A stretch of 64,000 nucleotides of DNA from an uncultured Shewanella sp. Its GTDB lineage: Bacteria > Pseudomonadota > Gammaproteobacteria > Enterobacterales > Shewanellaceae. Shown here in pieces: positions 25,292-34,480 of the stretch. The stretch is taken from positions 28,664 to 92,663 of the forward strand of contig NZ_CANMIO010000018.1 of NCBI RefSeq assembly GCF_947497935.1, written 5' to 3'. Under the pieces are notes generated by a model. It made no database searches, was not told the DNA's origin, and saw only the letters and a list, made by a program, of their open reading frames with translations. Numbering within the stretch: position 1 is the first letter of the stretch; each line of letters opens with the position of its first letter. Both the position numbers and the translations under genes were made by a program.

Positions 25292-26556
25292 TGATTCGCT
25301 ACACACTGACAGCTTCATGTATCGCCCTTGCACTATCCGCTAATGTATATGCAACTCCAATAGATGAAGAGCTTAAGGCGCTCAAGGCCCGTATCGAGCA
25401 ACTTGAATCACAACAGCAACAGACCAAAGAACAGCAAGAGAAAGATCTTCAAGAGCAAAAATCGCAAGCCAAAGAGCAAGAGGCAGCGGAAAGCTCATTA
25501 AAGTTTGGCGGCGCCGTGCGAGTTAATTACTCCTATGAAGACTTCGATGACGATAATGCAGACCGCGGTGGTGACTTTGATTTCGACCTGTTTCGTATCG
25601 ATGTATCAGGCAATTACCAAGACCTGATTTTTTCGGCTCAATACCGCTGGTTTGAATATATGAATGTCATTCAACACGCATGGATTGGTTACAACTTTGA
25701 CGAGCAACAACAAGCTAAGATTGGTGTGACTCAAGTGCCGTTTGGTATCTTAACTTACGCATCAAATAACTACTTCTTCAGCTCAAACTTCTACCTTGGC
25801 CTTGAAGACGACCATGATATGGGCCTGAACTACACCTATAAAAGCGCTGACAATCAATTTGATTTCGCCTTCTACAAAAACGATGAGCAAGGCGGCCTAG
25901 ACGGTTTTGTCTCAGACCGTACCGACCGTTACGCTTATGATGTGGTGGGTATTCGTTTGGACGGGGAGGACGCTTACGATGCACCTAGCGCGGGATACGC
26001 CGCAGGTGAAGTGAACACCTTTAATGCCCGTTATGCGCATAATTTTGTATTTAGTGATGTGGAGGTTGAGTTAGGGGCCTCAATCCAGGCGGGTCAATTA
26101 GAAATAGAAAATGGTACCAATGGCGATAATGTTGCGGCCGCTATTCATGGCGTTGTTAACTATGACCGCTGGAACGTCAAGCTACAGATGACCGATTACA
26201 AGTACGACGTTGACGGCATGGATGTGGATCGCATCGTTGTGGCCGCCTATCATTTCTATGACTCTATTCCAGCAGAAGCCACAACTTACATTGCCAACCT
26301 CGCTTATAATCTGCCCGTTGATATCGGCCCTATCTCAAGCCTCACCTTCTATAACGACTACTCGTTAGTCACCGATAAGCCTGCGGCTATGGAAGACACC
26401 TTTATGAACGTAACCGGTATGGCAGTTTCTGCCGGTGGACTCTATACCTATTTTGATTTTGTTGTGGCAGAAAACCAACCCTTTATCGGCGGCACTATGG
26501 TGGGCGACGGCGGCACCAACACACGTTTTAATATTAACTTTGGCTACTATTTCTAA
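25288..26556 (+). CDS. Outer-membrane porin with N-terminal coiled coil, fused into the betaine-type transport operon
   Basis: 422 residues. Signal peptide 1-22 (SANVYATPI), then a Glu/Gln/Lys-rich coiled coil (about 24-70, ELKALKARIEQLESQ then Q-rich repeats) that should trimerise in the periplasm, then a barrel of aromatic strands ending in NFGYYF with terminal Phe. The fold recalls phosphate/polyphosphate-type or carbohydrate porins, but I cannot name a subfamily. The ATG (25288 or 25291) overlaps the ATPase stop by 4 bases with AAGGAT upstream, so it is coupled to the ABC genes. That suggests it is the outer-membrane entry for the same solute. A hairpin follows the stop. Confidence 0.82.
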   Translation: MMIRYTLTASCIALALSANVYATPIDEELKALKARIEQLESQQQQTKEQQEKDLQEQKSQAKEQEAAESSLKFGGAVRVNYSYEDFDDDNADRGGDFDFDLFRIDVSGNYQDLIFSAQYRWFEYMNVIQHAWIGYNFDEQQQAKIGVTQVPFGILTYASNNYFFSSNFYLGLEDDHDMGLNYTYKSADNQFDFAFYKNDEQGGLDGFVSDRTDRYAYDVVGIRLDGEDAYDAPSAGYAAGEVNTFNARYAHNFVFSDVEVELGASIQAGQLEIENGTNGDNVAAAIHGVVNYDRWNVKLQMTDYKYDVDGMDVDRIVVAAYHFYDSIPAEATTYIANLAYNLPVDIGPISSLTFYNDYSLVTDKPAAMEDTFMNVTGMAVSAGGLYTYFDFVVAENQPFIGGTMVGDGGTNTRFNINFGYYF

Positions 26557-26942
26557 GCGCCAAACGATATAAGCTGAAGTAAACATCACAGCGAACAAAA
26601 GCCTGCCTGTTATAGGACAAGCAGGCTTGTATGTTCCCCCTGTAATATGTAAATACAATAAGTATGAAAATCAACAGTATTAGCTAATTGAGCGACAGCT
26701 TCATGATAACTAGTCGCACTTTTATCCAGCATAAGCCAATTCGATTTTTAACGCTCAACGCCACTCTTTACATTTATTTTACATTTGGCATTTACTAAAC
26801 TCACGCATAAGTTATATTGTATACAGAATATTTTATCTGTTATAGCTCAAGCTGATAATGCTGTTATTCGATTCAAGCTTGCACATCAAGCTGCATTTTG
26901 TGCAATAAATTCACAATGAAATCAAATAATAAGAGTAAAAAA
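26557..26942. other. Gene-free stretch between the transport operon and the metalloprotease gene
   Basis: Contains the hairpin at 26599-26628 and then AT-rich sequence with several TTTACATT-like repeats (26768-26796) ahead of the protease gene, presumably its promoter region. I cannot place a confident promoter. Confidence 0.5.
26599..26628 (+). terminator. Terminator of the transport operon
   Basis: AAGCCTGC and GCAGGCTT form an 8-bp stem extended inward by TGT/ACA pairing, 43 bases after the porin stop. The T-run is short. Confidence 0.6.
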
Positions 26943-28007
26943 ATGACTAATATTTTGAAATTAACGGTATGTGCCGCACTGGTAGCCACTTCATCATTTG
27001 CTGTAGCAAAGCAACCCGAATTCAGCCAGCATCACTGTAAGGCGGCTGAAACTAATGCCCAGCATTATCGTAACTTCCCAAGTGCTTTGCTCGAAGCTCA
27101 GGAGCGCCATGCCAACATAGGCAAAGTTCGTCAATCGAGAGCACAAGCGGGTGACGATACTTCCAATACATCACAATCTCCCTATGCAATGGTTAATGAA
27201 GTCACAGCTGACTACATCATTCCAGTGGTGTTTCATGTTTATGGCACAGTCCATAACGGTGATACCGTCAATGATGCGGTGATTATCGACGCATTAAATA
27301 AGACTAATGAAGACTTTCAAGGAAGAACCGCTGACTTTGCCGATATAGATCCTGAATTCCAATCAATAAAAGACTCACTAGGTATAGAGTTCCGTTTAGC
27401 CAGCATCGACCCTAACGGTAACCCAACCTCAGGGATTATTTATCACCCTGAATCATCGGGTGCGGGTAACTACTCAAGCTCAGATGTTAAGCGAGATCAT
27501 TGGGATAACTACCGCTATATGAATGTGTACATTCAAAATGATCTCTATGCCGATGGCGTAACCAATAACTCTGGCGTTGCTTGGTACCCTGATACTGGAA
27601 TGTCTGACGATGGCCTTGCTCGCGTTGCATACAACGGCGCTTATCTTGGAACAAATACAGATGAAAACTTTCGCTCAGTGCTAACCCATGAATTCGGCCA
27701 CTTTCTCGATCTCATCCATACTTTTGAGGGTGGCTGTAAACGTGGTGCAGAAAGGCGCTGTTCAAGAACAGGAGATGAAACATGCGATACGCCACAACAA
27801 AATAGCTGGCAGATGAACCCTGGTGATGGCGGGATCCTTAACTGTATGGGTCAAACGATTAACTGGCAAAACTTTATGGCCTATTCAGATCAGTATGCTA
27901 ATTACACCCAGCAACAAGTGGATCGCATGATTAATGGCTTAAGCAGCCCTTCAAGAGAGACCTTGTGGTCAGCATCAAACCTAGCTGCTACTGGCGTTGC
28001 TAATTAA
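26943..28007 (+). CDS. Secreted M43-type zinc metalloprotease (cytophagalysin/pappalysin family)
   Basis: 354 residues from the ATG at 26943, chosen because it begins a standard signal peptide (ATSSFAVAK at about 12-20) after an AAGAG; earlier in-frame ATGs give a charged prefix. The zinc site is H249-E250-FG-H253-FLDLI-H259, followed by the family hallmark Cys-rich stretch ending GDETCDTPQ and the Met-turn NFMAYSD with M312. M43 proteins usually have Gly at the eighth position of HEXXHXXGXXH; here it is Asp256. A propeptide of about 80 residues precedes the catalytic domain (VTADYIIPVVFHVYG). It probably degrades extracellular proteins. No C-terminal sorting domain is visible. It is a single gene. 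Confidence 0.88.
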   Translation: MTNILKLTVCAALVATSSFAVAKQPEFSQHHCKAAETNAQHYRNFPSALLEAQERHANIGKVRQSRAQAGDDTSNTSQSPYAMVNEVTADYIIPVVFHVYGTVHNGDTVNDAVIIDALNKTNEDFQGRTADFADIDPEFQSIKDSLGIEFRLASIDPNGNPTSGIIYHPESSGAGNYSSSDVKRDHWDNYRYMNVYIQNDLYADGVTNNSGVAWYPDTGMSDDGLARVAYNGAYLGTNTDENFRSVLTHEFGHFLDLIHTFEGGCKRGAERRCSRTGDETCDTPQQNSWQMNPGDGGILNCMGQTINWQNFMAYSDQYANYTQQQVDRMINGLSSPSRETLWSASNLAATGVAN

Positions 28008-28029
28008 CCGTATTAGCTAACAATTATCG

Positions 28030-28071
28030 TTAATTTCGTCCGTTTATTAAAAGATAAACGGACGAAATTAA
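28030..28071 (+). repeat. Perfect 18-bp hairpin after metalloprotease gene
   Basis: An inverted repeat with perfect 18-base arms (28030-28047 and 28054-28071, core TTTCGTCCGTTTAT) around a 6-base loop TAAAAG, 22 bases after the stop. There is no T-run. It is likely a strong 3' end structure, possibly a terminator with weak tail or a transcript stabiliser. Confidence 0.6.
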
Positions 28072-28346
28072 ACAGCCTGATGAACGGAATTAGGCTATAC
28101 GTGCGAAATACAAAAGTAATTTTGTGAGACTTAATGATATTACTGCCGCAAACAATCGATCAGCTTAACGAGCTACTGTAAGCATTGTAATTATTTAAGG
28201 TAATTGACGTTTTCATCTGACAAATAACGAAAAACGCATCCCTTTTGATATGCCGGCTTTTGTTAGAATCGGTAACATTGATGCTCGATAGGCCGCTGTG
28301 ATTTGGTTAAAGCTAAAGTCGGCTGCTTTTCATTTGACAGAAAACA

Positions 28347-28378
28347 AAAAGCCCCCAACATTTCTGTTGAGGGCTTTT
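28347..28378 (-). terminator. Terminator of rnpB
   Basis: AAAAGCCC-C-CAACA and TGTTG-A-GGGCTTTT form a long stem with one mismatch and a 4-base loop; the minus-strand reading is followed by a T-rich tail. It lies just past the RNase P RNA 3' end. Confidence 0.75.
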
Positions 28379-28385
28379 CTTTGAT

Positions 28386-28730
<345 letters not shown>

Positions 28731-28737
28731 GGCGCGG

Positions 28738-28766
28738 ATTATAGCTAAGCTCAAGCAACAAACCAA
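28738..28766 (-). promoter_or_regulatory. Promoter of rnpB
   Basis: On the minus strand TTGGTT (28761-28766) and TATAAT (28738-28743) are separated by exactly 17 bases, and the -10 lies 7 bases before the RNA 5' end. Confidence 0.75.
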
Positions 28767-28895
28767 GGACTTTCACTAATCAACTTAACCTAACGCTCAA
28801 CTATTAGAGAGCTATCTATAAATACAGCCAATAAATACAGAGACGTCATATAGAGACTATTAAATAAAAAGTGCTAAGTCGTACAACTGAAAAAC

Positions 28896-29738
28896 TTACA
28901 GTCCGATCGATAAACCATGCTTATAAAGTGCATTCTTTTTAATGTCGTAAATCTGTCCCGCAACCGCCGCCGCTTTCTTCAGTGGCAGCTCCTCACACAG
29001 TAATTTAAGCGTATTGATCACCGTTGGTGAAAACTCTGACTCTTCATCGCTACGGTGGCCGTGACACATCAACACGATTTCGCCGCGCTGCTGGTTAGGA
29101 TCATCTTTAACGGTTTGCAGCACTTCAGCCACTGGACCCGAAAGGAAGGTCTCGAAGGTCTTAGTCACTTCACGCGCCATAACGATTTCGCGCTCTTCAC
29201 CTAGTGCAGCCACGATTGACTCTAAGCTATGCACGATACGATGCGGTGATTCGTAAAAGATTAAGGTACGAGGATCATCTTTCAATGCCATTAATTTATC
29301 TAATCTCGCCTTCTCTTTTGATGGCAAGAAGCCTTCAAATGAGAAACGATCCGATGGTAAACCCGATGCAGATAAAGCCGTAATCGCCGCACAGGGTCCT
29401 GGCAATGGGATCACATTGAAGCCCGCTTCGCGTACTTGTTTGACTAAGTGATAACCCGGATCTGAGATAAGCGGCGTTCCCGCATCTGAAATCAAAGCAA
29501 CGGCTTCGCCATTACCCAACTTTTGAATAATCCACTGGGCTCTGTCACGCTCGTTATGATCATGCAGCGCCGTTTTACGGGTCTCGATGCCGAAATGACT
29601 GAGCAACTTGCCGCTGTGGCGAGTGTCTTCACAGGCGATAAGAGATACCTGATTCAGCACCTCTAGCGCACGGCTACTGATGTCTCCTAAATTCCCAATT
29701 GGTGTGGGAACAATGTAAAGCGCGACCGACAGGTCCAT
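28896..29738 (-). CDS. rsmI: 16S rRNA (cytidine1402-2'-O)-methyltransferase
   Basis: 280 residues from the ATG at 29738, with AGAGGT just upstream; the longer in-frame start at 29765 is not supported. Family motifs are YIVPTPIGNLGDISSRA (about 7-23), CEDTRHSG (~37), LISDAGTPLISDPGY (~82) and PGPCAAITALSASGLP (~108), all part of the SAM-binding tetrapyrrole-methylase-like fold. It methylates C1402 of 16S rRNA in the decoding centre. It is divergent from lpoA, the same arrangement as in E. coli (yraL next to yraM). Confidence 0.95.
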   Translation of the reverse strand: MDLSVALYIVPTPIGNLGDISSRALEVLNQVSLIACEDTRHSGKLLSHFGIETRKTALHDHNERDRAQWIIQKLGNGEAVALISDAGTPLISDPGYHLVKQVREAGFNVIPLPGPCAAITALSASGLPSDRFSFEGFLPSKEKARLDKLMALKDDPRTLIFYESPHRIVHSLESIVAALGEEREIVMAREVTKTFETFLSGPVAEVLQTVKDDPNQQRGEIVLMCHGHRSDEESEFSPTVINTLKLLCEELPLKKAAAVAGQIYDIKKNALYKHGLSIGL

Positions 29739-29840
29739 ATCTACCTCTGTATTGAGTGTTGGCAAGAGTTTCTAACAATACTTTCGCCAAGGGGAAGAGC
29801 AGGTTAAACTATTAGCAGCATCTTACCAGAGTGAAGACCC

Positions 29841-31730
29841 GTGTTAAAAAGACTGAATACAACAAAATTTATCTCTATCGCAATTTTATCTGCGGTTTTG
29901 TTCGGTTGCGGCACGACGACTGCGCCGGTAAAGACTGAAAAGACTGAAGTTTCTTTATCTTCGGTGACTAAGCCGTCATCACAATACCTGGCATTAGCCG
30001 CCAGCGAAAAAAACAAAGAAACTCAGGATAAGTATGTTTTACTCGCCGCACATGCCTTTATCAATGAAGGTAATGCCAGTGCCGCCGATAAAACATTGAA
30101 GTCTATTGCTCAAGATATCAGCCAAAAACCTGAGTTACTGGCCGAGCATATTTACCTTTCGGCTCGAGTGCTCGAAATGACCTCAACTTATGATCATGCA
30201 CTGCAGGTACTCAAATATCCAAGTAACTGGAAACTACCTAACTGGCAATGGGTCAGCTACTACCAGTTCAAGGCACACCTATACCAGCTGATTAACCAGC
30301 CGATTGATCAAGTTAGACAGCTTAGCTTACTCAGTCAGTATCTCCCTGCTGCCGAAGCCCATGAAGTCAATGACACTATCTGGCGCTCACTGCAGCCGAT
30401 TAATGAGCAAACGCTACTTAGCTTTAGTGACGATAGAACAAACCCTATTTTTGCTGGCTGGGTGCAGCTCGCCTACATAGCTAAACACTATGCCGTGGAT
30501 CCAAATGATCTGGTGCGCCACTTAGGCAGCTGGCAGCAGCTCAACCCTAACCACCCTGCTGCGGCAAAATTGCCAACAGATTTAGAAAAGGCGCTTAATA
30601 CCCAGCCTTACCAACCAAAAAATATCGCGGTATTGCTGCCATTAACGGGTTCGCGTGCAGTTGTCGCCAACACAGTTAAGCAGGGCATTCTTGCTAACTA
30701 TATGGCAATGGGCAATGACGATGTGACGCTTAACTTTTTCGATACCGCCACCGGAGCTCAAGCGGCTTATCAACAGGCTGTCGCTGCTGGTGCAGAATTT
30801 ATCATTGGTCCGTTACTGCAATCTGAAGTCGAGCAGTTACAAAATATGACACCAGTGAGTGATGCCGTAAACGCTGCAGATGCCGCCCTTCCTGCAAGCT
30901 CAGTTCCTGCAAGCACTGTGGCAAATAAGACCATACCTCAGCTATATCTGAACCACATCGATACCTTTACGGCCGATCCAGATAAGTTCTTCTTTGCTCT
31001 GTCTCCAACTGATGAAGCTATCGATGCCGCTCAGCGCCTCTACAATGATGGTATTAAGCAACCACTCCTGCTGGTAAGCAACGATGCCGTTGGCCACCGC
31101 ATGGCCGAAAGTTTTGCTAACGCCTGGAAAAAACTAACCAATAACGTAGCCGAAATTCACTACTATGACGGCGGCGATAAGATGAAAGTGACAGTGCAAA
31201 AGGCCCTAGGGGTTATCGACAGTAAGGAACGTATTGCTCGTATTAAAGCGATTCTAACGCCTAAGATTGAAGCCGATTTTCGCTCACGCCGCGATATCGA
31301 TGCGATTTATATGATCTCTGCCAGCAAAGATTTAGTGCTGCTTAAGCCCTTTATCGATGTTAACTTTAGTGTGTTTGCCGATCCAGTTCCGCTCTATACT
31401 ACCAGCCGTAGCCGAGTCGAAGGCAATAGCCGCAATACTGCTGAAGAGCTAAATAACCTCACCATTAGTGATATACCTTGGTTATTAACACCGAACACCG
31501 AAACTCAAATGGTGAACGAGCTATGGCCAAGCTGGAGCAATAGCCGCAAGAGACTATTTATAATGGGCTATGATGCGCTGGATTTAGTGGGTAAACTGGC
31601 TCAGATGCGCGCCTTACCAGGCTATCAGTTTTCAGGTCGTAGCGGCATGTTATCGGTGCAACCTGACGGCACATTAAACCGCCAGCTAAGTTGGGGCCGA
31701 TACCAAAGGGGTAACTTACGTCCGCTATAA
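29841..31730 (+). CDS. lpoA: Penicillin-binding protein activator LpoA
   Basis: 629 residues. A lipobox LFGC puts the lipidated Cys at 23. The N-terminal half (about 30-255) is TPR-like helices (YLALAASEKNKETQDKYVLLAAHAF) and the C-terminal half (about 260-620) has the periplasmic-binding-protein fold typical of the LppC family (IAVLLPLTGSRAVVANTVKQGIL). It reaches from the outer membrane through the cell wall to stimulate the class A synthase PBP1A, whose gene mrcA lies at 48225 in this window. The start is a GTG. It heads the lpoA-yraN-diaA-dolP cluster, in E. coli order. Confidence 0.93.
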   Translation: MLKRLNTTKFISIAILSAVLFGCGTTTAPVKTEKTEVSLSSVTKPSSQYLALAASEKNKETQDKYVLLAAHAFINEGNASAADKTLKSIAQDISQKPELLAEHIYLSARVLEMTSTYDHALQVLKYPSNWKLPNWQWVSYYQFKAHLYQLINQPIDQVRQLSLLSQYLPAAEAHEVNDTIWRSLQPINEQTLLSFSDDRTNPIFAGWVQLAYIAKHYAVDPNDLVRHLGSWQQLNPNHPAAAKLPTDLEKALNTQPYQPKNIAVLLPLTGSRAVVANTVKQGILANYMAMGNDDVTLNFFDTATGAQAAYQQAVAAGAEFIIGPLLQSEVEQLQNMTPVSDAVNAADAALPASSVPASTVANKTIPQLYLNHIDTFTADPDKFFFALSPTDEAIDAAQRLYNDGIKQPLLLVSNDAVGHRMAESFANAWKKLTNNVAEIHYYDGGDKMKVTVQKALGVIDSKERIARIKAILTPKIEADFRSRRDIDAIYMISASKDLVLLKPFIDVNFSVFADPVPLYTTSRSRVEGNSRNTAEELNNLTISDIPWLLTPNTETQMVNELWPSWSNSRKRLFIMGYDALDLVGKLAQMRALPGYQFSGRSGMLSVQPDGTLNRQLSWGRYQRGNLRPL

Positions 31731-31843
31731 AGCTGATGCACCCTGACGTTAGGATAATTTACAAGTAAATACCCAAAGTTAAGCAGTCTCGATTATTGCT
31801 TTAGGATATAGTCAAATTGACGCCACAGGGATGAGCGAGTTTG

Positions 31844-32182
31844 ATGGCAAAAAATCTGAACCAAGGTCAAATAGCCGAACAAAGTGCACGACGATACTTG
31901 GAACGACGCGGCCTGAGGTTTATTGAGCAAAATGTACGGTATCGCTTTGGCGAAATCGACATTGTGATGAAAGATGGCAGCGATTGGGTGTTCGTTGAGG
32001 TAAAATACCGCTCTCCATCTCAATACGGTGGAGCCGTCAATGCGTTGAGCCATGCACAAACTCTACGCATTAGAAAAGCGGCGAGTCATTACATACAGAT
32101 TAATCGAATCGATGCCATATGTCGTTTCGATGTTGTCGCGGTCGATCCCGATGCCATACAGTGGATCCGCGATGCTTTTTAA
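31844..32182 (+). CDS. yraN: UPF0102 / YraN-family protein (endonuclease-like fold)
   Basis: 112 residues from the ATG at 31844. The restriction-endonuclease-like core is visible: Q-G-x-x-AE at 8-13, RYRFGEIDIV with Asp near 43 and VFVEVKYR with E-x-K near 55-57, followed by a helix containing ALSHAQTLRI. These residues match the PD-(D/E)XK arrangement. The exact function is unsettled. It lies between lpoA and diaA, as in E. coli. Confidence 0.9.
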   Translation: MAKNLNQGQIAEQSARRYLERRGLRFIEQNVRYRFGEIDIVMKDGSDWVFVEVKYRSPSQYGGAVNALSHAQTLRIRKAASHYIQINRIDAICRFDVVAVDPDAIQWIRDAF

Positions 32183-32255
32183 ATAGCTTAATTTTCATAT
32201 GCTCAGTTAGGTAAAATACCTTTCTACCAAGCATATATAAACATAGGGTTTATCC

Positions 32256-32849
32256 ATGTTAGAACGCATAAAAGACAGTTTTACCGAATCAATTCAAACT
32301 AAGATTGATGCATCTGAAGCCCTTCCAGAGTCAATCGCAAAAGCCGCAGAGATGATGGTTAACTGCCTACTAGGTGGCAATAAGATCTTAGCCTGTGGTA
32401 ATGGCGGCAGTGCTGGCGATGCGCAGCATTTCTCTGCTGAGCTATTAAACCGTTATGAAATTGAGCGTCCACCGCTACCTGCAATTGCATTGAGCTGTGA
32501 TACTTCAACCATCACCGCGATTGCTAACGATTATAGCTATGATGAAATTTTCTCTAAGCAGATTATGGCACTGGGTCAGCCTGGTGATATCTTACTAGCG
32601 ATTTCAACTAGCGGTAACTCAGGTAACGTGATTAAAGCGATGGAAGCAGCCCTAAGCCGTGATATGACGATTGTATCGTTAACGGGTAAGGACGGCGGCG
32701 CGATGGCTGGCCTTCTGAGCGTCAATGACGTTGAGATCCGCGTACCTTCAAACGTGACTGCGCGTATTCAGGAAGTTCACCTGCTAGCGATTCACTGCCT
32801 ATGTGACAATATCGACCGCACGCTATTCCCGCAGGACGAGCAGGCATGA
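32256..32849 (+). CDS. diaA: DnaA initiator-associating protein DiaA (SIS domain)
   Basis: 197 residues forming a single SIS domain: KILACGNGGSAGDAQHFSAELL near 45-66 with the sugar-phosphate binding loop, DILLAISTSGNSGNVIKA near 108-125. It is similar in size and sequence to GmhA (sedoheptulose-7-phosphate isomerase), but the neighbours lpoA, yraN and dolP identify it as DiaA, which binds DnaA and promotes initiation at oriC. The stop overlaps the dolP start (ATGA). Confidence 0.9.
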   Translation: MLERIKDSFTESIQTKIDASEALPESIAKAAEMMVNCLLGGNKILACGNGGSAGDAQHFSAELLNRYEIERPPLPAIALSCDTSTITAIANDYSYDEIFSKQIMALGQPGDILLAISTSGNSGNVIKAMEAALSRDMTIVSLTGKDGGAMAGLLSVNDVEIRVPSNVTARIQEVHLLAIHCLCDNIDRTLFPQDEQA

Positions 32850-33415
32850 GAGCACTGCTCCCATTAATCGCCGTTGTATTAATGCTACAAGGCTGCGCAG
32901 GGGCCATTATGGTCGGCGCAGTTGGCGGCGCAATGATGGTTAATGACGAGCGTAGCTTTAAGACTCAAATTGACGATACCAATGCCGACTTTAATGTCTC
33001 CAGCGCGTTAGCATCTCATGATGATTTAAACAATCAAGCCAACATTAGTGGCATCGTAATGAACTCCAATGTATTGATGATTGGCCAGGCGCCAAACTCT
33101 ATGCTCAGGGATAAAGCCATTCGTGTCATTAAAGAGTTGCAGATTGGTGGAAAGATCCACAACCAGATCCGTATAGGTAATCCCACCTCATTTACAACGC
33201 GTAGTAACGATACTTGGATCACCACCAAGGTGAAGGGACGCATGCTTAATGAGAAAGGCTTAGATGTTACTAACATCAAAGTCGTTACTGAAAATGGTGA
33301 AGTGTTTCTGGTTGGATATGTTGAGCGAGAACAGGCCGATTTAGCCGTTGAGGTCGCTCGAAATACTGCTGGTGTACGTAAAGTCATTAAAGTGTTTGAG
33401 TACACGGACTCTTAA
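32846..33415 (+). CDS. dolP: Outer-membrane lipoprotein DolP (dual BON domain)
   Basis: 189 residues. The lipobox LQGC gives the lipidated Cys at 17. Two BON domains follow, about 45-115 (VSSALASHDDLNNQANI) and 120-188 (TWITTKVKGRMLNEKGLDVTNIKVV, GEVFLVGYVEREQADLAVEVAR). DolP supports outer-membrane integrity near the Bam complex at division sites. It overlaps diaA by four bases and ends the cluster. Confidence 0.93.
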   Translation: MRALLPLIAVVLMLQGCAGAIMVGAVGGAMMVNDERSFKTQIDDTNADFNVSSALASHDDLNNQANISGIVMNSNVLMIGQAPNSMLRDKAIRVIKELQIGGKIHNQIRIGNPTSFTTRSNDTWITTKVKGRMLNEKGLDVTNIKVVTENGEVFLVGYVEREQADLAVEVARNTAGVRKVIKVFEYTDS

Positions 33416-33449
33416 TCTGTAGCACAGAGACGTCCACCAGCGATTAAAG

Positions 33450-33483
33450 AAATCATCCCGCTTTTTGCTCGATGATTTTTTTT
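33450..33483 (+). terminator. Terminator of the lpoA-dolP cluster
   Basis: AAATCATC and GATGATTT form the stem, with a 13-base loop and eight T following. It lies inside the 3' end of the convergent transporter gene. Confidence 0.5.
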
Positions 33484-34337
33484 GGTCTTAAATAAGCAAC
33501 TCTTGCCGCAACCCATGGGATAATTAAAGACGGCAACACAATAAACCCAGCGCCAACCCAACTCAAACCATCTAACCACTCGTCAAACAATAGCCAGCCA
33601 AACAATACGCAAAATAGTAGCCCAGTGTATTCGGCTATCGCGATTTGACTCGCCTCGGCCTTACGGTAAGCCAACACGCATAACCAGTGATAAGCCAGCA
33701 AGAAACTATTACTGAGCGCAGCCATGCCGATTAGCGCCCAACTGACTCCCTCGAAGCCCTGCACTAACACCATAATGAATGTCAGCGGGATACTGAGCGT
33801 GTTGTAAAGCATCAAGGTGACACTCGGGTTTTCGGTGTCGGGTAACTTACGCAGTGCTAGCTGATTCAGGGCAAAGGTGAATGCAGAGATCAGCACCGCA
33901 ATACCAAACCAGTTTATCTCGCTGGGGCGCAACAGAATTAAGATGCCGATAAATCCTAGAATAGTGGCGATCCACTGAGTTGGTGTGACCTTCTCTTTAA
34001 GAAATAATGACCCCATCAGGACTATCATCAGAGGTGCAGAAAAAAACAGTGAGCTTACTGTTGCCATAGGCAATGACATCAAGCCCATGATCAGACAAAC
34101 CGCGCCCAATGCCCCCGTGTTAGAGCGGAAGAAGTGCACTTTAAGGTGTCTGGTCGCAGGCCTTTTGGCGTAAAACCACAGCGGTAATAACATTAATACC
34201 GACAAAAGCTGACGCAAGAACAAAAAGGTGGCCGCGTTGCTACCCTCTGGGATCCATTTAATAGACACATCGTAGAGTGCACTAAAAAGATTACCAAAAA
34301 CGAGTATTGCCATGGCAATCATGACGTTGGATTTCAT
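33453..34337 (-). CDS. EamA/DMT-family transporter
   Basis: 294 residues from the ATG at 34337 (GGA 8 bases upstream; an in-frame GTG four codons earlier is less likely). About ten hydrophobic helices in two EamA repeats are visible (FLFLRQLLSVLMLLPLWF in the first, AEYTGLLFCVLFGWLLFDEW near residue 240 in the second). The family exports amino acids or other metabolites; the substrate is not known. It is divergent from the GcvA-like LysR gene, which probably controls it, and it converges with dolP. Confidence 0.85.
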   Translation of the reverse strand: MKSNVMIAMAILVFGNLFSALYDVSIKWIPEGSNAATFLFLRQLLSVLMLLPLWFYAKRPATRHLKVHFFRSNTGALGAVCLIMGLMSLPMATVSSLFFSAPLMIVLMGSLFLKEKVTPTQWIATILGFIGILILLRPSEINWFGIAVLISAFTFALNQLALRKLPDTENPSVTLMLYNTLSIPLTFIMVLVQGFEGVSWALIGMAALSNSFLLAYHWLCVLAYRKAEASQIAIAEYTGLLFCVLFGWLLFDEWLDGLSWVGAGFIVLPSLIIPWVAARVAYLRPKKIIEQKAG

Positions 34338-34480
34338 CTGCAATTCCACAGTACAACTGAATTTGGGTGCATGATATCGCCCGCAAAATCTAAACTAAAA
34401 TGATGTTTTTTTTCCATTCATGAATTAAATTAATACCATGATAAAGATCACTTATTAAATTCATACATAGGACCCTCGCC

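Larger units (their letters stand above)
28008..28385. other. Gene-free stretch between protease gene and rnpB
   Basis: Apart from the 18-bp hairpin at 28030-28071 and the rnpB terminator at 28347-28378 the stretch is AT-rich without a convincing ORF. Confidence 0.6.
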
